A DNA stretch of 64,000 nucleotides from Paraburkholderia tropica (GCF_900109265.1 NZ_FNZM01000022.1:95693-159692); one strand, 5' to 3'; counted from the first letter of the stretch, positions 26,272 through 34,850 are shown. Translations and numbers: made by a program. The notes: generated by a model from the letters alone, not told the origin.

Positions 26272-26446
26272 AATATTCTTCACCCGATCGACCCACTTCG
26301 CGAACTTGTCGTCTGCATCAGAATAGATTGGCGATGACACAGTAAATCCAGTCAGATTTTTGAGTTTGTCGGCGTCTTCGCATTGACGGGGTTTAGACCA
26401 AAACTCGTCATCGAATGGCATTGCGCCATTCGATGACTTTGTTCGC
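26272..26446 (-). pseudogene. Relic of the 3' end of another T6SS phospholipase D gene
   Basis: In the minus frame leading into immunity member 4 the sequence reads SSNGAMPFDDEFWSKP, then LTGFTVSSPIYSDADDKF. The intact phospholipase at 27574-30045 has STGGRMPFDEEFWSKP, then LTGVLGFMVALPIYW at its own C-terminus. The relic keeps about 55 codons with clear divergence and ends abruptly at about 26446, where oxidoreductase-derived sequence begins. It is too diverged to be a recent copy and looks like what is left of an earlier effector. Confidence 0.75.
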
Positions 26447-26530
26447 GAGCAGGCCAGCAAACCACTGAAGGAGCGGTTTGTGATCTGCCGTGGGCGGTTT
26501 ATCACGTGCAGGCGAATGACGGGTAGTCGT
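26447..26530 (+). pseudogene. Broken duplicate of the 3' end of the oxidoreductase gene at 21492-22085
   Basis: The stretch from GAGCAGGCCAGCAAACC matches 22005-22088 nearly base for base, through the segment encoding KERFV-C-WAVYHVQ and the stop region. A one-base loss (CCCATGGG in the intact gene against CCGTGGG here) shifts the frame, so it is not coding. Similarity continues past the stop into the 3' end of immunity member 5, just as 22088 runs into member 1. It marks a duplicated junction. Confidence 0.8.
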
Positions 26531-26560
26531 GTGTCGTGGCCGCATTGCAGGCAGATCGCG

Positions 26561-27574
26561 CTAACGACGCTTGATCGAAGCGGCAATTTCTTCGCCGATT
26601 TTTTCGAGTTCGTCGGCGGTGACGGGAGTTTTTCCTTGGGATGCGGAGGCGTTGCGTTCGACGTACAAGAGCAAGTCGGGTGTGTCGGTTGAGGCCTCTG
26701 GATCGCCTTGCACCGTCACGAGATAGCCGTAATCGGTCGAATCGTCGTTTCTCGTGATTGTACCGAATGATCCCACGCCTTCTCGGCCATCGAGCTTGAC
26801 TGTGCGCCACGGGCGCGCACCGTGCAGTTTGACGGCTTTGCCCACGCCGAACTCGCTGGTCCACACGAATTCGTTTTCCTGACGCGAAGTTAGCTTCGGT
26901 TGGTCCTTTAACGCTTTGGAATCCCGGAAGAAAATCAGCACATCCGGGTGGCTTTTCAACCGGTAGGTTGAGCCAACTATGCGGCTCTTGTCTGCCTGAC
27001 TCGTTTGGACGAACAGACTGGGAAGACAAACGCCCGGCTCAACTGGAACATCTCCTGCGCTACGTGGTTCCAAATGAGCCAGAACTTCGAGCGCGTCGTT
27101 ACTCGCCTGCTGTACGTCCTCCGATTTTGTGAGAAACGTGATGGTTCTGCCGTCCTTGAAGGCGTAGAAAGCCGCACCACCACGTCCAGACCAGGCAAAC
27201 GACGCAGTATCCTGCACCGGCAACACCGAGAGCCGCTGATCCTGAAACGGCCTGTCCCGACTCGCCGCGACACGACTCTTCATCGTATTGACGAGCGCCT
27301 CATAGCCATCGTGCGTGATGGCATCCGTGATATAGAACGTCCCGTTGTAGATAAACGAGGATAACGGTGCCGCCAACCCATCGGAGAATCGAATATTCGC
27401 AGCCTGCGGTTCGCGAAACGCCTTTGCCGTTGTTAGAGCGGTGTCAGCTTCGCCAGGTAACGTCAAGCGGTATCGACCTACACACTCTTGTTGCGGAGCT
27501 GAAAAGGCCTGCGATGGGTTCAACGCTATTGCGATAGCCAACGCGACAAACCTACCTCGACTTACTTTCGTCAT
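26561..27574 (-). CDS. T6SS phospholipase immunity protein, array member 5 (adjacent to the effector)
   Basis: 337 aa from the ATG at 27574, overlapping the effector stop as TAATG, so it is translationally coupled to the phospholipase D gene. The signal peptide ends about NPSQAFSAPQQECVGRYRL. The C-terminal domain carries EFVWTSEFGVGKAVKLHG and ends EKIGEEIAASIKRR. Being directly coupled to the intact effector, it is the best candidate for the cognate immunity protein. Its 3' end is followed by relic DNA instead of the next immunity gene. Confidence 0.8.
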   Translation of the reverse strand: MTKVSRGRFVALAIAIALNPSQAFSAPQQECVGRYRLTLPGEADTALTTAKAFREPQAANIRFSDGLAAPLSSFIYNGTFYITDAITHDGYEALVNTMKSRVAASRDRPFQDQRLSVLPVQDTASFAWSGRGGAAFYAFKDGRTITFLTKSEDVQQASNDALEVLAHLEPRSAGDVPVEPGVCLPSLFVQTSQADKSRIVGSTYRLKSHPDVLIFFRDSKALKDQPKLTSRQENEFVWTSEFGVGKAVKLHGARPWRTVKLDGREGVGSFGTITRNDDSTDYGYLVTVQGDPEASTDTPDLLLYVERNASASQGKTPVTADELEKIGEEIAASIKRR

Positions 27575-30045
27575 TAAACTTGCTCCCCAGCAGACTGATC
27601 CGTGGCCTGCGAGGCCTGTGATAGTTCCGTATGTCGATCCGACGAAAAATCGACCGGATTCACGGGCACCGCGTTGTTATCTGCCACAAGAGAAATGGCA
27701 TAACCGAGGTTATTGTTTTCGTTTCTGGTCCAATAAATCGGCAATGCCACCATGAAACCCAGCACTCCAGTCAACTGGCTCGCGGCATTAGTATGTTGCG
27801 GTTTTGACCAGAATTCTTCGTCGAATGGCATTCTACCGCCAGTTGATTTTTTGCCCGCTTCCCACGTCGGCCAAATCGAGGCATACACAGGCTCGGCGCC
27901 ACCAACTGCATCCGCCGCCGTATTCCGCGGAATAAAATCAAACGCCGCCTCGTAAATCAGCCGGTTCGCGTCCGCCACCTGCTGAATCTTCTTCCAGTTC
28001 TCCGGATTCGCGGGCTGATCCACCGCGCTCCTCAGCGCTTCAGCCGGCCTCACTTTCCCCGTGAGACCGAATATCTTGCTCCACACGCCTTTGCGCAATT
28101 CGCGCGCGAAATTGCGGGTGATCCGGACGTCCCCATTCCCACTGATATCGTGCTTTTCTTTCGCCGAATCCGAGATGAGCACGGCGATTTCCGAATCGCG
28201 CGATCCCAGCATACTGCGGTCATTGATATTCGCGCTGCCCAGAAGCGCAAACAGGTCATCGACGATCATCATCTTGGTGTGGATGTAGATCTGCTCCGTC
28301 ACATAGCGATCACCCAACTTTGCCCAATTGCGCAAATTGAGCAGCGTGACATAGTCATTGCAGCGCTCCATATCCACGTCTTCGTACCGACGATCGTTCG
28401 CATCCGTCGTCACCTTCTTCCAGTCGGCGACCTTCTTGTCGCGCAACTCCCTGGCTTTGATATAGCGTCGCACGCGATTCAGCAAGCTGAACGGGCCGAA
28501 CACCAGCGTCTGCATGGTCCAGTGGACCTGCGCCATGATATTGCCGTCGCTCAGTTTCCCTTCCGGGTGAACCGGCAGCGTAATTATGACGTGGAAATTC
28601 TCCTTCGCGCCCGACATGATCGCCTTGCCGATCCTCTCCCCCAGCGCCTCGCAGATGAAATTCTTCGGCGCTTCGTTGGGTTTGTCCGAGACAAGATGCG
28701 TTGCCCATTCCTGGAAACCACTTGCTTTGACCTTGGCGGCCGGACCGGACAAAGGATCCGTCGACTTCAAATCCGCCGCAGTCTTGCTCGGGTCGGTATG
28801 CTCCACCCCAAACGCCGAAACAAAAAACTGATTCTCGATATAAATAAACGACGTTGCACCTTCGATGAGGTTCTTCATCGCCAGCGCGATTTCGCACTGT
28901 TTTCCAGTCGGCTGCGTAACGTCTTTCTTCGCATCGTCCTTCAAGGCCGCATACTCAGCCTTGCGCATCTTGAACGGCGCACTGCGCAGGACCTGCACCG
29001 TGCAGCCCCCCGAAACGAACTCAGGCTCCGCGGGCAAATCGAGCGGCGTCTTTTCTCCGCCCTCGCTGTTCCAGCGATAGACGAAATTGCGCGCAATATC
29101 CGCAGCGGACGGTCCTTCAATGAGCACGTGCACGTCCTGCCACGGCATGCGCGGCTGCCGCGTGGCGTCGAGCGTGGCGTCGCTGGGGGAAAGACCGGTG
29201 GGACGCGACATCGCCGACCAGTAGGGCGTCTCGCCGCTATAGTCCGTCTGCACCGCGCCATTTTCGATTTTCTTCAGAATCTCGCTGCGATTCGACGCCC
29301 AGAGTCCGCCAAACGTCGGGTGATTGTCATAGGCGCCGGTGAGCAAATCCGGATCGACAAGCTTCTCCGGTTTCACATGTCCCAAATGCGGTATGCAGCC
29401 GTTGTAGCGATTCAGGCCCTCGCGTCCTTCCGCATCCGCGTGCAGATCGTAAGTTTCGTCATCGAAACGGCCGTAACACACATCCATGCCGCCGATAAAC
29501 GCCTTGTGCTCGTCAATCACCACGAACTTCTGGTGATGGCTGAAGAAACCCGGATCCTCATCGGCTAACGAGGCAGCGAGCGTGACCGTCACGCATTTGC
29601 GCCCAACCAGTTCGTTGATCGCCTCGAGCACCGGCACGGTCTGCTTGTCGTACGTCTGGATCGGCGGCGAATGCTTCCACGGCATCACGTAGATTTTCAG
29701 CCCGGCATTGGCGCGCGCGGCTTTCAGCAACACGTCGAAAAGGCGCAGGCCGCCAGGAGCGAATTGCGCGTCCCAGTTCACCTGCCAGCCGCCGATATAA
29801 ATCGACTTCTGCGCGCCTTCGAGCTCCTCCGCCAGTTTCTTGAAATAGCTCTTGCCGGTCGTAAACGGTGTGACGGTGTTGCCCGCGCGCGGCCAGGAGA
29901 ACGACTGATCGGAGAGCACCCAACGGTTGTCCGCTGCGTTGGACGTCAACGCGTTCCCGGCTTCATCGATAATCTGGCGCAGCGTTTTAATCGGCGACGC
30001 GTCGAAAAGCAACCCCGTGCTTCCCTCGAGCGATGTGGCCTCCAT
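27574..30045 (-). CDS. T6SS phospholipase D effector (Tle5-like)
   Basis: 823 aa from the ATG at 30045, with AGGAGAGG upstream. The start overlaps the vgrG stop as TGATG. Two HKD motifs are present: HQKFVVID (His171, Lys173, Asp178) with GGMDV after it, and HTKMMIVDD (about 588-596) followed by GSANINDRSMLGSRDSEIAV. This is the dual-HKD layout of phospholipase D enzymes that cleave phosphatidyl head groups. No signal peptide is seen; delivery would be on the VgrG spike encoded just upstream. The C-terminus has the MPFDEEFWSKP motif also found in the relic at 26272-26446. Confidence 0.9.
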   Translation of the reverse strand: MEATSLEGSTGLLFDASPIKTLRQIIDEAGNALTSNAADNRWVLSDQSFSWPRAGNTVTPFTTGKSYFKKLAEELEGAQKSIYIGGWQVNWDAQFAPGGLRLFDVLLKAARANAGLKIYVMPWKHSPPIQTYDKQTVPVLEAINELVGRKCVTVTLAASLADEDPGFFSHHQKFVVIDEHKAFIGGMDVCYGRFDDETYDLHADAEGREGLNRYNGCIPHLGHVKPEKLVDPDLLTGAYDNHPTFGGLWASNRSEILKKIENGAVQTDYSGETPYWSAMSRPTGLSPSDATLDATRQPRMPWQDVHVLIEGPSAADIARNFVYRWNSEGGEKTPLDLPAEPEFVSGGCTVQVLRSAPFKMRKAEYAALKDDAKKDVTQPTGKQCEIALAMKNLIEGATSFIYIENQFFVSAFGVEHTDPSKTAADLKSTDPLSGPAAKVKASGFQEWATHLVSDKPNEAPKNFICEALGERIGKAIMSGAKENFHVIITLPVHPEGKLSDGNIMAQVHWTMQTLVFGPFSLLNRVRRYIKARELRDKKVADWKKVTTDANDRRYEDVDMERCNDYVTLLNLRNWAKLGDRYVTEQIYIHTKMMIVDDLFALLGSANINDRSMLGSRDSEIAVLISDSAKEKHDISGNGDVRITRNFARELRKGVWSKIFGLTGKVRPAEALRSAVDQPANPENWKKIQQVADANRLIYEAAFDFIPRNTAADAVGGAEPVYASIWPTWEAGKKSTGGRMPFDEEFWSKPQHTNAASQLTGVLGFMVALPIYWTRNENNNLGYAISLVADNNAVPVNPVDFSSDRHTELSQASQATDQSAGEQV

Positions 30046-33011
30046 CAAGCCTCTCCTTTCAACTTGTCCAACAACGTGCCATCGCTTTCGGTCTGCCATT
30101 CCTGGCGCGCGAGTTTCGCAAAGCCCTGATCGACATCGCCCTGTTCCGTGACGTACATGCGCTGGCTATAGCCCATTGCGTCGAGTGCTTCGTAGAAGCG
30201 GTCGCTCTCCGTCCAGTCCGCGGTCTGGCGGCTCAATGCGAGCGAATGCACCTGTCCACCGTAGGCGAGCCAGATCTGTCCGGGCGTGGCGTTCCAGGCG
30301 TCGTGCAGCGTCTTCTGATCGGCGGCGGACAACGCGACTTTGCCCGTCGAATCGCTCTTGCCGCTGAGTATGAAATCGGACGACATATGCGCGTCATTCG
30401 CGCTCCGCGCGGAGACGATGCGCCACGGCATATTGATGTACGGATGGCCGTTCGGTCCCGGCATATCCGCGAGCACCATATTGAAGGCGACCGGTCCTTG
30501 CGTTTCGGCCTGAGCGAATACCGGCAGCGGATAATTCTGCTGCGCCGGGCCGGCGAAACTATGTTGCGTGCCTTTTACGTCGATCGTGCCGGGCGCGTGA
30601 ATTTCAATGTTGCCGTCCTTGATGCGGATATACGCGCCGCCGGACGTCAACACGATTTCTTTCTTCGCCGCGATCTCGACGTTTTCAGTCGCCGAAATCA
30701 GACGTGTGGCTTTCTGCGAAACGAGTTCGACGTTATCTGATTGCGCCTGCACTTCGACTTTGCCTTTACCCGCGAACAGTTTGATGCCGGAGCGCTGCGC
30801 GAAGAGACTGATCTTTTCCACCGCGCCGCCAATCAGCGATTTACCGCTCGCGATTTGCACGCTCTGTCCGCTAATAACCGATATTTGCTGTGCGGCGGTC
30901 ACATGCGCGGACTGCTGCGTAGACAGCGCAATCCCCGAAGGGCTCGCCATCAGCATCACCGGATCGGTGAATGCGTTCGCGCTACCGGTGCCGCCGCCAG
31001 CCGTATTGCCGCCGCTCGCACTCGCACCTTGTTTCGTCGATTGCGTGGCGCTCGCAAAGGTCTTGAGCGCATTCGTGCCGTCCTGCAAGGTCTCGGCCTG
31101 GTGCGATTCGCTCGCCTGCGAAAGCGCGTCGATCGTCTCCTGCGCGTTCGTCAATTGCGAGTGCGCTTCGGCAACATCGAGTTGCTGACTCGTCGTGCTT
31201 TTCGCGTACGTGCTCACATACAGGCCCTGGCCCGCGTTGATCGCACCGAACGCATCCGACTTCAGATCGAAGCCGCTGCCCAGATACGCGCCGCGCGAAT
31301 TCGCGTTTTGCGCGACCAGATAACCCAGATGCAGTTGCGAATTCGCGCTTGTGCTGTACAGTTGCGCGCGATTCTGGCCGGTGGCGTCATCCATCACGAG
31401 CTGGTTATAGCCGCTGCCACCGTATTCCTTCGACTTGTAGCCCGAGAGAATGCCGTTCGAGTGCCAGTTTGGCGTGGTCGCGCCGTTATAGACGCGCGCC
31501 GTCACCAACGGTCGATCGCAATCGCCGTCGAGCCAGTTCACGATCACTTCCTCGCCCACACGTGGCACATGCACGCCGCCATAACTGCTGCCCGAATCGG
31601 ACATCGCCACGCGTATCCAGCACGACGCGTTTTCATCGCCCGCATTGAGGCGGTCCCAATGGAAATGCACCTTGATGCGATTGAGCGAATCGGTATACGC
31701 CTCTTCGTTCGACGGCCCGACCACGATAGCCGTCTGCATGCGCATTTCCGGCTTGTGATGGTCAAGCGGACTGCGATACGGCACCGCCTTGCGCTGCGCC
31801 TCGATCTTCACCAAAAGAAAACCTTCACTGCCGTCCGAGGCTTTCACCATCAGCGCGTCGCTGTCGCCCTGATTCGCGCTCTTGATCGCGGCCAGTTCGC
31901 TTTGCAGACTGTGCGGAAACGATTGCGTCTGCGTGGTCGTTGCAGGCAGATTGTTTTCGATGAACCAGCGCGCGTCGATCACCGCAAACTGGCGATCCTG
32001 CTGGCTGTCCGCATCGTGCACCGGATGGCCGTCGAGTTCGAACCAGCGCCCGGCGTCGAGATTGCGCACGGCGCCCGCGCCTTCGAAGCGTTTCGCGCGC
32101 GACTCCCACTCCTGCATGCGGATTTCGCTGAGCGTGTCGCCGCGCGACTGCTCGCCGTAGGTGTACGCGCCCGTGTATTCGTAGACTTCGGCCTGCTGCG
32201 GCAGATTGCCCTGCGTGGCCAGCGTCGGCACCGACGTGCCTTTGGGATTCACCGACGTAGAAGGCGACTTGTAGTCGAATGTGCGCGTAGCCAGCGTCAC
32301 GCTTTGCAATGTGCGCGTACCGCTCCATTGCACCAGCGCATGGGTTTCGCTATTCACGCCCGATCGGTAAAAATTAACCGATTGCGGATTTAAAGCGGGC
32401 AATGCGCCGATATTGTCGGTAATTACGACCGTGTGCGATTTCCCATCAGTGGCTTGTTCGAAATAGCTGAACAGGCCTTCGGATTCCATAATCCGCTGGC
32501 AGAAATTCCAGTCACTCTCGTATTGCACGCAAAACGAGCGCGAAGGCAATGCATTTTGAATAACAAAGCGGAATGCGCCCTGCGCTTGCGGATGCGCATT
32601 GAAGACGTCGGTGAGAATGGCGTCGGCGGTTTTGTCCTGCCAGATGCGGGCGTCCGAGCGGAATTTGAGGAAGTGCTGCCACGAGGCGAATTCCAGCTGA
32701 TAGCTCGTCAAACTGCCGTCCGCGCCCAGCCGGCGGGCCGTGTGGACGTAGCCGTGATACGGCAGATACGTCTGGTCGGCCTGCTGCAGCCACAGCGTGA
32801 CGGGCTGCGCGATCAGCTTGCTCAGATCGACGTTTTCGTCCGTAGCGACGGCGTCAATCGTAAAGCCGTAATCGCGGCCAATACGGGTATGGCCGATGGC
32901 ACGCTGCGGCAGCAATACATTATCGCCGAGCGGTGTATCGAGTTTGAGCAGGCGGCCGTCCTGCAGCAATGCGGCCCCGCTTATCAGACTGCTTATATTC
33001 CCCACCCCCAT
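30045..33011 (-). CDS. vgrG: T6SS spike protein VgrG (TssI) with C-terminal extension
   Basis: 988 aa from the ATG at 33011. The gp27-like N-terminal part spans about 1-400 (FVIQNALPSRSFCVQYESDWNF, RIMESEGLFSYFE). The gp5-like OB fold spans about 450-530 (VHFHWDRL, GVHVPRVGEEVIVNWLDGDCDRP). A DUF2345-type beta region follows (about 690-800: KISLFAQRSGIKLFAGKGKVEVQAQSDN). The last 180 residues beyond it are an extra domain likely to carry or dock the phospholipase encoded directly downstream. No other T6SS structural genes lie in the window, so this is a remote vgrG-effector cassette. Confidence 0.93.
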   Translation of the reverse strand: MGVGNISSLISGAALLQDGRLLKLDTPLGDNVLLPQRAIGHTRIGRDYGFTIDAVATDENVDLSKLIAQPVTLWLQQADQTYLPYHGYVHTARRLGADGSLTSYQLEFASWQHFLKFRSDARIWQDKTADAILTDVFNAHPQAQGAFRFVIQNALPSRSFCVQYESDWNFCQRIMESEGLFSYFEQATDGKSHTVVITDNIGALPALNPQSVNFYRSGVNSETHALVQWSGTRTLQSVTLATRTFDYKSPSTSVNPKGTSVPTLATQGNLPQQAEVYEYTGAYTYGEQSRGDTLSEIRMQEWESRAKRFEGAGAVRNLDAGRWFELDGHPVHDADSQQDRQFAVIDARWFIENNLPATTTQTQSFPHSLQSELAAIKSANQGDSDALMVKASDGSEGFLLVKIEAQRKAVPYRSPLDHHKPEMRMQTAIVVGPSNEEAYTDSLNRIKVHFHWDRLNAGDENASCWIRVAMSDSGSSYGGVHVPRVGEEVIVNWLDGDCDRPLVTARVYNGATTPNWHSNGILSGYKSKEYGGSGYNQLVMDDATGQNRAQLYSTSANSQLHLGYLVAQNANSRGAYLGSGFDLKSDAFGAINAGQGLYVSTYAKSTTSQQLDVAEAHSQLTNAQETIDALSQASESHQAETLQDGTNALKTFASATQSTKQGASASGGNTAGGGTGSANAFTDPVMLMASPSGIALSTQQSAHVTAAQQISVISGQSVQIASGKSLIGGAVEKISLFAQRSGIKLFAGKGKVEVQAQSDNVELVSQKATRLISATENVEIAAKKEIVLTSGGAYIRIKDGNIEIHAPGTIDVKGTQHSFAGPAQQNYPLPVFAQAETQGPVAFNMVLADMPGPNGHPYINMPWRIVSARSANDAHMSSDFILSGKSDSTGKVALSAADQKTLHDAWNATPGQIWLAYGGQVHSLALSRQTADWTESDRFYEALDAMGYSQRMYVTEQGDVDQGFAKLARQEWQTESDGTLLDKLKGEA

Positions 33012-33212
33012 CTTCGCCTCTGTTATTCGTTATTTCTTGAATGCGTAATCTTACTGTTATGTCGATTTCCGGTCACGCTTTGTATGAATAATCGACGCGC
33101 AGTCCGGCGCTTTAAATGTAAGCAGACGTGTCGAATAAGCGCGCTCCATGCGCATTGACTATGCTTGGCTTAGCGCCGAGGCGTCGGCAGCTAAAGCACG
33201 GGTTTGTCCAAC

Positions 33213-33252
33213 ATACTCCCACCGAGTATGCTAGGATACTCCCGTGCAGTAT
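33213..33252 (+). promoter_or_regulatory. Tandem FrmR-type operators ATACT-N7-AGTAT
   Basis: Two copies of a 17-bp inverted repeat: ATACTCCCACCGAGTAT at 33213-33229 and ATACTCCCGTGCAGTAT at 33236-33252. Their centres are 23 bases apart, and the second ends 16 bases before the frmR ATG. Each has a C-rich centre as in RcnR/CsoR/FrmR operators. Autorepression of frmR-frmA by FrmR is the natural reading. Confidence 0.8.
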
Positions 33253-33268
33253 CCCACCTGGACTCGTT

Positions 33269-33544
33269 ATGCCCCATAGCCCCGAAGAGAAGAAGCGCGT
33301 TCTCGCCCGCGTACGCCGCGTGCGCGGGCAGATCGACGCGCTCGAGCGCGCCCTCGAGGAAGGCGCGGATTGCGGTCCGGTCCTGCAGCAGATCGCGGCG
33401 GTGCGCGGCGCGATCAACGGGCTGATGGCCGGGGTACTGGAGAGTCATCTGCGCGAGGAGTTTTCCCATCTCGCGGCAGCGAACGGCACGCCCGACAAAC
33501 CCATCGAAGAGGTGGTTTCTCTCGTGCGTTCGTATTTACGTTGA
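33269..33544 (+). CDS. frmR: Formaldehyde-responsive repressor FrmR (CsoR/RcnR family)
   Basis: 91 aa from the ATG at 33269. It aligns through MPHSPEEKKRVLARVRRVRG with E. coli FrmR and keeps Pro2, Cys35 (GADCGPV) and His60 (LESHLREE). Pro2 and Cys35 are the residues crosslinked by formaldehyde in the studied protein. It is a small all-helical tetrameric repressor. The tandem inverted repeats immediately upstream are its likely operators, and frmA follows after 128 bases. Confidence 0.9.
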   Translation: MPHSPEEKKRVLARVRRVRGQIDALERALEEGADCGPVLQQIAAVRGAINGLMAGVLESHLREEFSHLAAANGTPDKPIEEVVSLVRSYLR

Positions 33545-33672
33545 ACAACCGCGCTAAACCCGTACGCTAAACACGCGCATGAGCGCGCGTTCAATCCGTT
33601 TCAACATCCGGCCGCCCGCGCGGCCCCAAGGTCGACTGATCGACTCCTTTCCTAACCGATACCGAGATTGCT

Positions 33673-34785
33673 ATGAAATCACGCGCTGCTGTTGCATTCG
33701 GCCCGGGCAAGCCCCTGGAAATCGTCGAGATCGACGTCGAACCGCCTCGCAAGGGCGAAGTGCTGGTGAAGATCACCCACACGGGCGTGTGCCACACCGA
33801 CGCCTTCACGTTGTCCGGCGACGATCCGGAAGGCCTGTTCCCCGCCGTGCTGGGCCATGAAGGCGCGGGCATCGTCGTGGAAGTGGGCGAAGGCGTGACG
33901 AGCGTGAAGCCCGGCGATCACGTCATTCCGCTTTACACGGCCGAATGCGGCGAATGTCTGTTCTGCAAGAGCGGCAAGACCAATCTGTGCGTGGCCGTGC
34001 GCGCCACCCAAGGCAAGGGCGTGATGCCCGACGGCACCACGCGCTTCAGCTACAACGGCCAGCCGGTCTATCACTACATGGGCTGCTCGACGTTCAGCGA
34101 ATACACGGTCGTGGCCGAAGTCTCGCTCGCGAAGATCGATCCGCAAGCCAATCCGGAACAGGTCTGCCTGCTCGGTTGCGGCGTGACCACCGGCCTCGGC
34201 GCGGTGAAGAACACGGCCAAGGTGCAGGAAGGCGATACGGTCGCCGTGTTCGGTCTCGGCGGCATCGGCCTCGCGGTCATTCAAGGCGCGAAGCTCGCGA
34301 AGGCAGGCCGCATCATCGCCATCGACACGAATCCGGGCAAGTTCGAGCTCGCGAAGGCGTTCGGCGCGACCGACTGCGTGAATCCCAAGGATCATGAAAA
34401 GCCCATCCAGCAAGTGATCGTCGAGATGACGGGCTGGGGCGTGGACCACAGCTTCGAGTGCATCGGCAACGTCAACGTCATGCGCGCGGCGCTCGAATGC
34501 GCGCATCGCGGCTGGGGTCAGTCGGTGGTCATCGGCGTGGCGGGCGCGGGTCAGGAAATCTCCACGCGTCCGTTCCAGCTCGTCACGGGCCGCCGCTGGC
34601 TCGGCACCGCGTTCGGCGGCGTGAAGGGCCGCTCGGAACTGCCTGGCATGGTGCAGGACGCGATGGCAGGCAAGATCCAGCTCGCGCCGTTTGTCACGCA
34701 TACGAAGGATCTCGCGGGCATCAACGAGGCTTTCGATCTGATGCACGAAGGCAAGTCGATCCGCACCGTCGTTCACTATGCATGA
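33673..34785 (+). CDS. frmA: S-(hydroxymethyl)glutathione dehydrogenase / class III alcohol dehydrogenase
   Basis: 370 aa, full length. It oxidises the glutathione adduct of formaldehyde to S-formylglutathione with NAD, and can act on S-nitrosoglutathione. Catalytic zinc ligands lie in THTGVCHTDAF and GHEGAG and at Cys169 or nearby (LLGCGVTTG). The structural zinc loop is CGECLFCKSGKTNLC. The Rossmann motif is VFGLGGIGLAVI. It lies downstream of frmR under the same operators. An S-formylglutathione hydrolase gene (frmB) does not follow, so that step must be encoded elsewhere. A terminator follows. Confidence 0.95.
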   Translation: MKSRAAVAFGPGKPLEIVEIDVEPPRKGEVLVKITHTGVCHTDAFTLSGDDPEGLFPAVLGHEGAGIVVEVGEGVTSVKPGDHVIPLYTAECGECLFCKSGKTNLCVAVRATQGKGVMPDGTTRFSYNGQPVYHYMGCSTFSEYTVVAEVSLAKIDPQANPEQVCLLGCGVTTGLGAVKNTAKVQEGDTVAVFGLGGIGLAVIQGAKLAKAGRIIAIDTNPGKFELAKAFGATDCVNPKDHEKPIQQVIVEMTGWGVDHSFECIGNVNVMRAALECAHRGWGQSVVIGVAGAGQEISTRPFQLVTGRRWLGTAFGGVKGRSELPGMVQDAMAGKIQLAPFVTHTKDLAGINEAFDLMHEGKSIRTVVHYA

Positions 34786-34813
34786 TGTGAATTAATCTGA
34801 TGCCATGACGCGA

Positions 34814-34850
34814 ATGCCCGCGCGCCGGAACACGGCGCGCGGGCATTTTC
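34814..34850 (+). terminator. Rho-independent terminator after frmA
   Basis: ATGCCCGCGCGCC (34814-34826) pairs perfectly with GGCGCGCGGGCAT (34834-34846) around a 7-base loop, followed by TTTTC. It ends the frmRA transcript 29 bases after the stop. Confidence 0.88.

Noticed and set aside
25267..26586. Immunity member 4 as a 439-aa protein starting at 26586
   Set aside because: The extra N-terminal 110 residues are phospholipase D and oxidoreductase relic DNA ahead of a normal signal peptide and ribosome site at 26253.
22123..27574. The immunity repeats as a composite transposon or insertion sequence
   Set aside because: No transposase, terminal inverted repeats or target duplications were found; the repeats are coding genes in one orientation.
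30741..32393. A 550-codon plus-strand open frame opposite vgrG
   Set aside because: It is antisense to conserved VgrG sequence and has no ribosome site or protein family features.
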